This document shows positions 61,402 to 64,000 of a DNA stretch of 64,000 nucleotides, one piece after another (positions within the stretch are counted from its first letter, which is position 1; each line of letters begins with the position of its first letter). Below the pieces are notes generated by a model. That model was not told the origin of the DNA, did no database searches, and was given only the letters and a program-made list of their open reading frames with translations. Source of the DNA: an uncultured Clostridia bacterium (lineage in GTDB: Bacteria; Bacillota; Clostridia; Oscillospirales; Acutalibacteraceae); the NCBI GenBank assembly GCA_945912145.1, contig CAMEBF010000004.1:62001-126000 (forward strand), written 5' to 3'. Position numbers and translations under genes: made by a program.

Positions 61402-63218
61402 GACGTTTCCTCCTCCCCTGTTTCGCGGTAAGCGGACGCCTGCATGGCGAACATCGAGGCATACAGGCCGCCCTTCGCCGTCAGTTCGTCGTGCGTGCCG
61501 CTTTCCGTGACCGTGCCGGCGTCAAAGACAAAGATTTTATCCGAGAGCACCGCGCTCGAAAGACGGTGCGAGATGTAGACGACGGTTTTGTTTTCCGTCG
61601 CTTTCAGCAGGCTTTCATACATTTTATATTCGGCGATGGGGTCAAGCGCGGAGGACGGCTCATCGAGCACCGCCAGCGCAAAGGGTCTTGCGAACATTCT
61701 CGCCGCCGCGATCTTCTGCTGTTCGCCGCCGGACAGTCCCGCCCCCTTATCGTCAAATTCCCTTGTCAGCACCGTGTCCGCGCCGTTCGGAAGCGTACTG
61801 ACCTTAGTGTACGCGCCGCTTGCGCGCATCGCCTGTTCGGAATCTTTGCGATCCTGTTCATTCTCGCATTCGCGGCAGAGCACATTTTCATTGACGGTCA
61901 GCGCGAACACCTTATAATCCTGAAACACCGTGCCGATCTGTTTCCGAACGGACGCCAGATCATATTCCTTGAGATTGACGCCGTTCCACAGAATTTCGCC
62001 CTCATCGGGATCGTAAAACCGCAGAAGAAGCTTGACGAAGGTGGATTTTCCCGCGCCGTTCTTACCGACGACGGCAACGGTCTCCCCTGCTGTAATCGAC
62101 AGCGAAACATTTTGCAGCGACGGTTTTTCGGCGCCCGGATAGGTAAAGGTCACATTCCGGAATTCGAGTGTTTCAAGTGTTCCGGCTTCTCTTTCGCCAC
62201 TGACGACATGGGATTCATAAGCCAGAAATTGCTTCAGATTGCGGAAATAGAGAGCGCGTTCCTGTAAGTCGGCAAAAGAGCCGCTCACATCGCGGACGAC
62301 GTCCTTGATATTATTAATCGCGGTCATCAGTACCGAAAAATCGGCAACTTTCAAATTTCTTTTCACAATGAATCGATACGCCGCGTAGGAATAGGTCACA
62401 ACGACCGGCACAACCTCCGCCGCTACGCCGGCAAACACCTCAAAGAGAGCCAGCTTCGGGCCGTATTTGCCGATCACGGCGCGGTTCGCGTCAATGGCGT
62501 CGTGAAAGCGTTTCTGCATCACCCGGTAAATATCCGATGTTCGCATATCCTTGGCGTAGTCGCGCAGGAACACGACACGCTGCACATAGGATTTCTGCCG
62601 CTTGTTCGGTGTCATCTCCCGATCTCTCTGATAGAGAAGCCTGTTTTTGCGTCCTTGCACGGCAACAACCGCCGCGACGGACAGCAGGATCAGCAGCAAT
62701 TTCGGATCGACTGTTGCGACATAGCCGATCAGAAAGATGCCCGAAAAAGTGCCGGACACCATCTCCGCCACCGCAAACTGCACACCGTGATAGATATCGT
62801 CCGTCAGAATCTCCGTCGCGCGCTTGTAGACATCGTAAAATTCGGGATTCTCATAGCATTCGATGTCAACCTCCGCCGCCTTTCGGAAAATCTTTTCATT
62901 CAGTTTTTTATACACCACCTTGCCGCCGACCGACGAAAAATAATCGCCCAGGCAGTCCGTCCCTTTCGCCAGTAACGCGGCAACGCAGAACATCAGCAGC
63001 AGCCCCATAAAATCGCGGAACGTGCCGCCTTCGGTGATGATTTCGAGCAGCTTTTTGAGGAACAGGACTTCCTGCACATACGCCGTAAAGAACCAGTAAG
63101 CCGTCATGGTGACGATGCCGCCGAAAATAAAGCGCGGCGACGCCTGGATCAGCGTTTTTACGGCGAACGCGATATCCCGGAAAGTCCCGGTCTGCTCCCC
63201 TTTCGTTTTTTGTTTCAT
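61398..63218 (-). CDS. ABC exporter half-transporter A (membrane domain plus ATPase)
   Basis: Heterodimeric exporter partner, 606 residues. Six helices precede a nucleotide-binding domain with Walker A GKNGAGKSTFVKLLL (about 382), signature LSGGEQQKIAAARMF (about 492) and Walker B LAVLDEPSSALDP. I start at ATG 63218, five bases after AAGGGAG; a longer frame runs into the leader terminator. It is preceded by a leader peptide and intrinsic terminator. Confidence 0.94.
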   Translation of the reverse strand: MKQKTKGEQTGTFRDIAFAVKTLIQASPRFIFGGIVTMTAYWFFTAYVQEVLFLKKLLEIITEGGTFRDFMGLLLMFCVAALLAKGTDCLGDYFSSVGGKVVYKKLNEKIFRKAAEVDIECYENPEFYDVYKRATEILTDDIYHGVQFAVAEMVSGTFSGIFLIGYVATVDPKLLLILLSVAAVVAVQGRKNRLLYQRDREMTPNKRQKSYVQRVVFLRDYAKDMRTSDIYRVMQKRFHDAIDANRAVIGKYGPKLALFEVFAGVAAEVVPVVVTYSYAAYRFIVKRNLKVADFSVLMTAINNIKDVVRDVSGSFADLQERALYFRNLKQFLAYESHVVSGEREAGTLETLEFRNVTFTYPGAEKPSLQNVSLSITAGETVAVVGKNGAGKSTFVKLLLRFYDPDEGEILWNGVNLKEYDLASVRKQIGTVFQDYKVFALTVNENVLCRECENEQDRKDSEQAMRASGAYTKVSTLPNGADTVLTREFDDKGAGLSGGEQQKIAAARMFARPFALAVLDEPSSALDPIAEYKMYESLLKATENKTVVYISHRLSSAVLSDKIFVFDAGTVTESGTHDELTAKGGLYASMFAMQASAYRETGEEETS

Positions 63219-63243
63219 AGAATCTCCCTTTCTCTTTTCGCAC

Positions 63244-63272
63244 AAAAAAAAGCCCCGGCGCAAAGCCGAGGC
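63244..63272 (-). promoter_or_regulatory. Intrinsic terminator/attenuator ahead of the ABC exporter
   Basis: On the minus strand GCCTCGGC and GCCGGGGC (one wobble) enclose a 5-base loop, followed by eight T residues. It is 26 bases before the exporter start and 18 bases after the leader-peptide stop. GCTTTGC in the terminator is complementary to GCAAAGC within the leader ORF (plus 63,322-63,328), a possible antiterminator. Confidence 0.8.
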
Positions 63273-63290
63273 CAGAAAATATCCGTATGC

Positions 63291-63362
63291 TTACCGAGCC
63301 GAAACGGACAAAATACGCCTTGCTTTGCTGTTTTGTTTTCTCGTTCTGTAATGCAACATCAT
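63291..63362 (-). CDS. 23-residue basic leader peptide of the ABC exporter
   Basis: ATG 63362 follows AGGAG by six bases. The peptide begins MMLHYRTRKQNSK and has five Arg and two Lys; it is not similar to a transported peptide. It lies between a promoter and a terminator, so its translation probably decides read-through into the exporter genes, as in ribosome-mediated attenuation of resistance genes. Confidence 0.65.
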   Translation of the reverse strand: MMLHYRTRKQNSKARRILSVSAR

Positions 63363-63389
63363 GCCCGTCTCCTTTCTTTGGTAAATTTT

Positions 63390-63399
63390 CTGTATACAG
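63390..63399. promoter_or_regulatory. Palindromic operator candidate CTGTATACAG
   Basis: Perfect 10-base palindrome just downstream of the exporter -10 and 28 bases before the leader-peptide start. It could bind a dimeric repressor. Confidence 0.4.
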
Positions 63400-63408
63400 T
63401 GTTTGCAG

Positions 63409-63436
63409 TTTATCATAGTTTTTTTATTTTTGTCAA
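63409..63436 (-). promoter_or_regulatory. Sigma-A promoter of the ABC exporter leader
   Basis: On the minus strand perfect TTGACA (63431-63436), 16 bases, GATAAA (63409-63414). The -10 is poor, as expected for a regulated promoter. Confidence 0.55.
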
Positions 63437-63504
63437 GGCAGTTTTCTTTTCTTTACATTTAATTTATATTTTGAACAAACTTCGGTAGAATTGTCGCTTT
63501 TGTC

Positions 63505-63533
63505 TTGACTTTTCGATCCCTTTGCTTTAGAAT
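63505..63533 (+). promoter_or_regulatory. Sigma-A promoter of glyS
   Basis: TTGACT (63505-63510), 17 bases, TAGAAT (63528-63533), 33 bases before the start. The leader is too short for a T-box. Confidence 0.7.
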
Positions 63534-63566
63534 AAATAGTTGAATTGTGAAATCGGAGGTTATAAA

Positions 63567-64000
63567 ATGGACAACACCGAAAAAACCATGGAAAAAATCG
63601 TAGCCCTTTGCAAAAACAGGGGCTTTATCTTCCCCGGAAGCGATATTTACGGCGGTCTCGCCAACACGTGGGACTACGGTCCTCTTGGTGCGCGGCTGAA
63701 AAACAACGTCAAGGACACCTGGAGAAAGCGTTTTATTCAGGAGCGCAAAAACAGCTATGAGGTGGACGCCGATATTCTGATGCACCCCAGAGTCTGGGAA
63801 GCGAGCGGCCACGTCGCTTCGTTCTCCGACCCGCTGCTGGACTGCAAAGAGTGCAAAATGCGTCACAGAGCCGACAATCTCATCGATGATTTCGATCCCG
63901 ATGCGCACGCAGACGGCATGACAAAAGAGGAGATGTTCCAGTACATCAAGGATCATCACATTCCCTGCCCGAACTGCGGCAAGCATAATTTTACCGATAT
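63567..64000 (+). CDS. glyS: Glycyl-tRNA synthetase, single-chain type (3' end outside window)
   Basis: N-terminal about 144 codons of the eukaryote/archaeal-like alpha2 glycyl-tRNA synthetase (GlyQS). It carries the class II start GSDIYGGLANTWDYGPLG, then WRKRFIQERKNSYEVDADIL and HPRVWEASGHVASFSDP. A zinc ribbon begins with DCKECK and continues with CPNCGK. GGAGGT is six bases before ATG 63567. The C-terminal part lies outside. Confidence 0.97.
   Translation, partial: MDNTEKTMEKIVALCKNRGFIFPGSDIYGGLANTWDYGPLGARLKNNVKDTWRKRFIQERKNSYEVDADILMHPRVWEASGHVASFSDPLLDCKECKMRHRADNLIDDFDPDAHADGMTKEEMFQYIKDHHIPCPNCGKHNFTD

Noticed and set aside
63534-63566. Possible T-box upstream of glyS
   Set aside because: Leader of about 30 bases is too short.
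1-64000. tRNA, rRNA, tmRNA or RNase P RNA genes
   Set aside because: I looked for T-arm and other hallmark sequences and saw none; without a covariance search a divergent one could be missed.

Overview
The window is typical chromosome of a spore-forming, meso-diaminopimelate Clostridia member, probably Oscillospirales/Ruminococcaceae-like. That placement is my inference from gene content: spoVAC and spoVAD, a MurE with the DNPR motif, a dockerin protein, an L7Ae-type YlxQ, and strong AGGAGG ribosome binding sites. Almost all genes are core and intact, so most of the interest lies in small elements between genes.

Layout. 1-14,000 (minus strand) is the division and cell-wall (dcw) cluster, read from mraZ through rsmH, ftsL, a PASTA penicillin-binding protein, murE, murF, mraY, ftsW, murG, murA and divIB to ftsZ, which is cut by the window edge. 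murD, murC, murB and ftsA are absent from it. 14,240-15,190 (plus) is a secreted SH3/cysteine-peptidase protein. 15,287-26,631 (minus) holds the mreB-mreC-mreD-PBP2-minD group, then mgsA-hisS-aspS-lipase-like gene, then rplM-rpsI. 26,699-35,237 (plus) is the nusA-infB operon: rimP, nusA, rnpM, ylxQ, infB, rbfA, nrnA, truB, ribF, maf. 35,242-42,387 (minus) holds a LysM/G5/M23 cell-wall hydrolase and two polar amino-acid ABC transporters, the second ending in a YerC regulator. 42,480-50,917 has spoVAC and spoVAD on plus, separated by a minus-strand block (HAAS and DUF4097 proteins, ribulokinase, M28 peptidase, LTA-synthase-like enzyme). 50,951-57,610 (plus) has relQ, an esterase, a GNAT-YoaP protein, a gene-poor scar, a MurT/GatD pair and a leucine-rich dockerin protein. 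57,621-63,436 holds small-protein and membrane genes, a TetR regulator and a heterodimeric ABC exporter. glyS starts at 63,567.

How it works together. Peptidoglycan precursor synthesis (MurA, E, F, G, MraY), septal synthesis (FtsW, PASTA PBP, FtsL, DivIB, FtsZ) and lateral-wall synthesis (MreBCD, PBP2) lie close together. Next to them are a wall hydrolase and a predicted peptidoglycan amidation pair (MurT/GatD).

The most unusual items are: (1) at 59,224-59,559, a 28-codon ORF with a perfect ribosome binding site, flanked by two convergent perfect sigma-A promoters, sharing a terminator hairpin and carrying matching 5' boxes, laid out like a type I toxin-antitoxin or peptide/antisense unit; (2) a GatD homologue in which the catalytic Cys and His positions are replaced; (3) a leader peptide plus intrinsic terminator ahead of the ABC exporter; (4) an orphan promoter, 7-codon leader and hairpin next to a transposase remnant, which looks like the regulatory stub of a lost resistance gene; (5) a dispersed intergenic repeat with a conserved core and variable short-tandem tails, one copy inside the mre operon. 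All calls come from reading sequence and recalled family knowledge; no database search was run.
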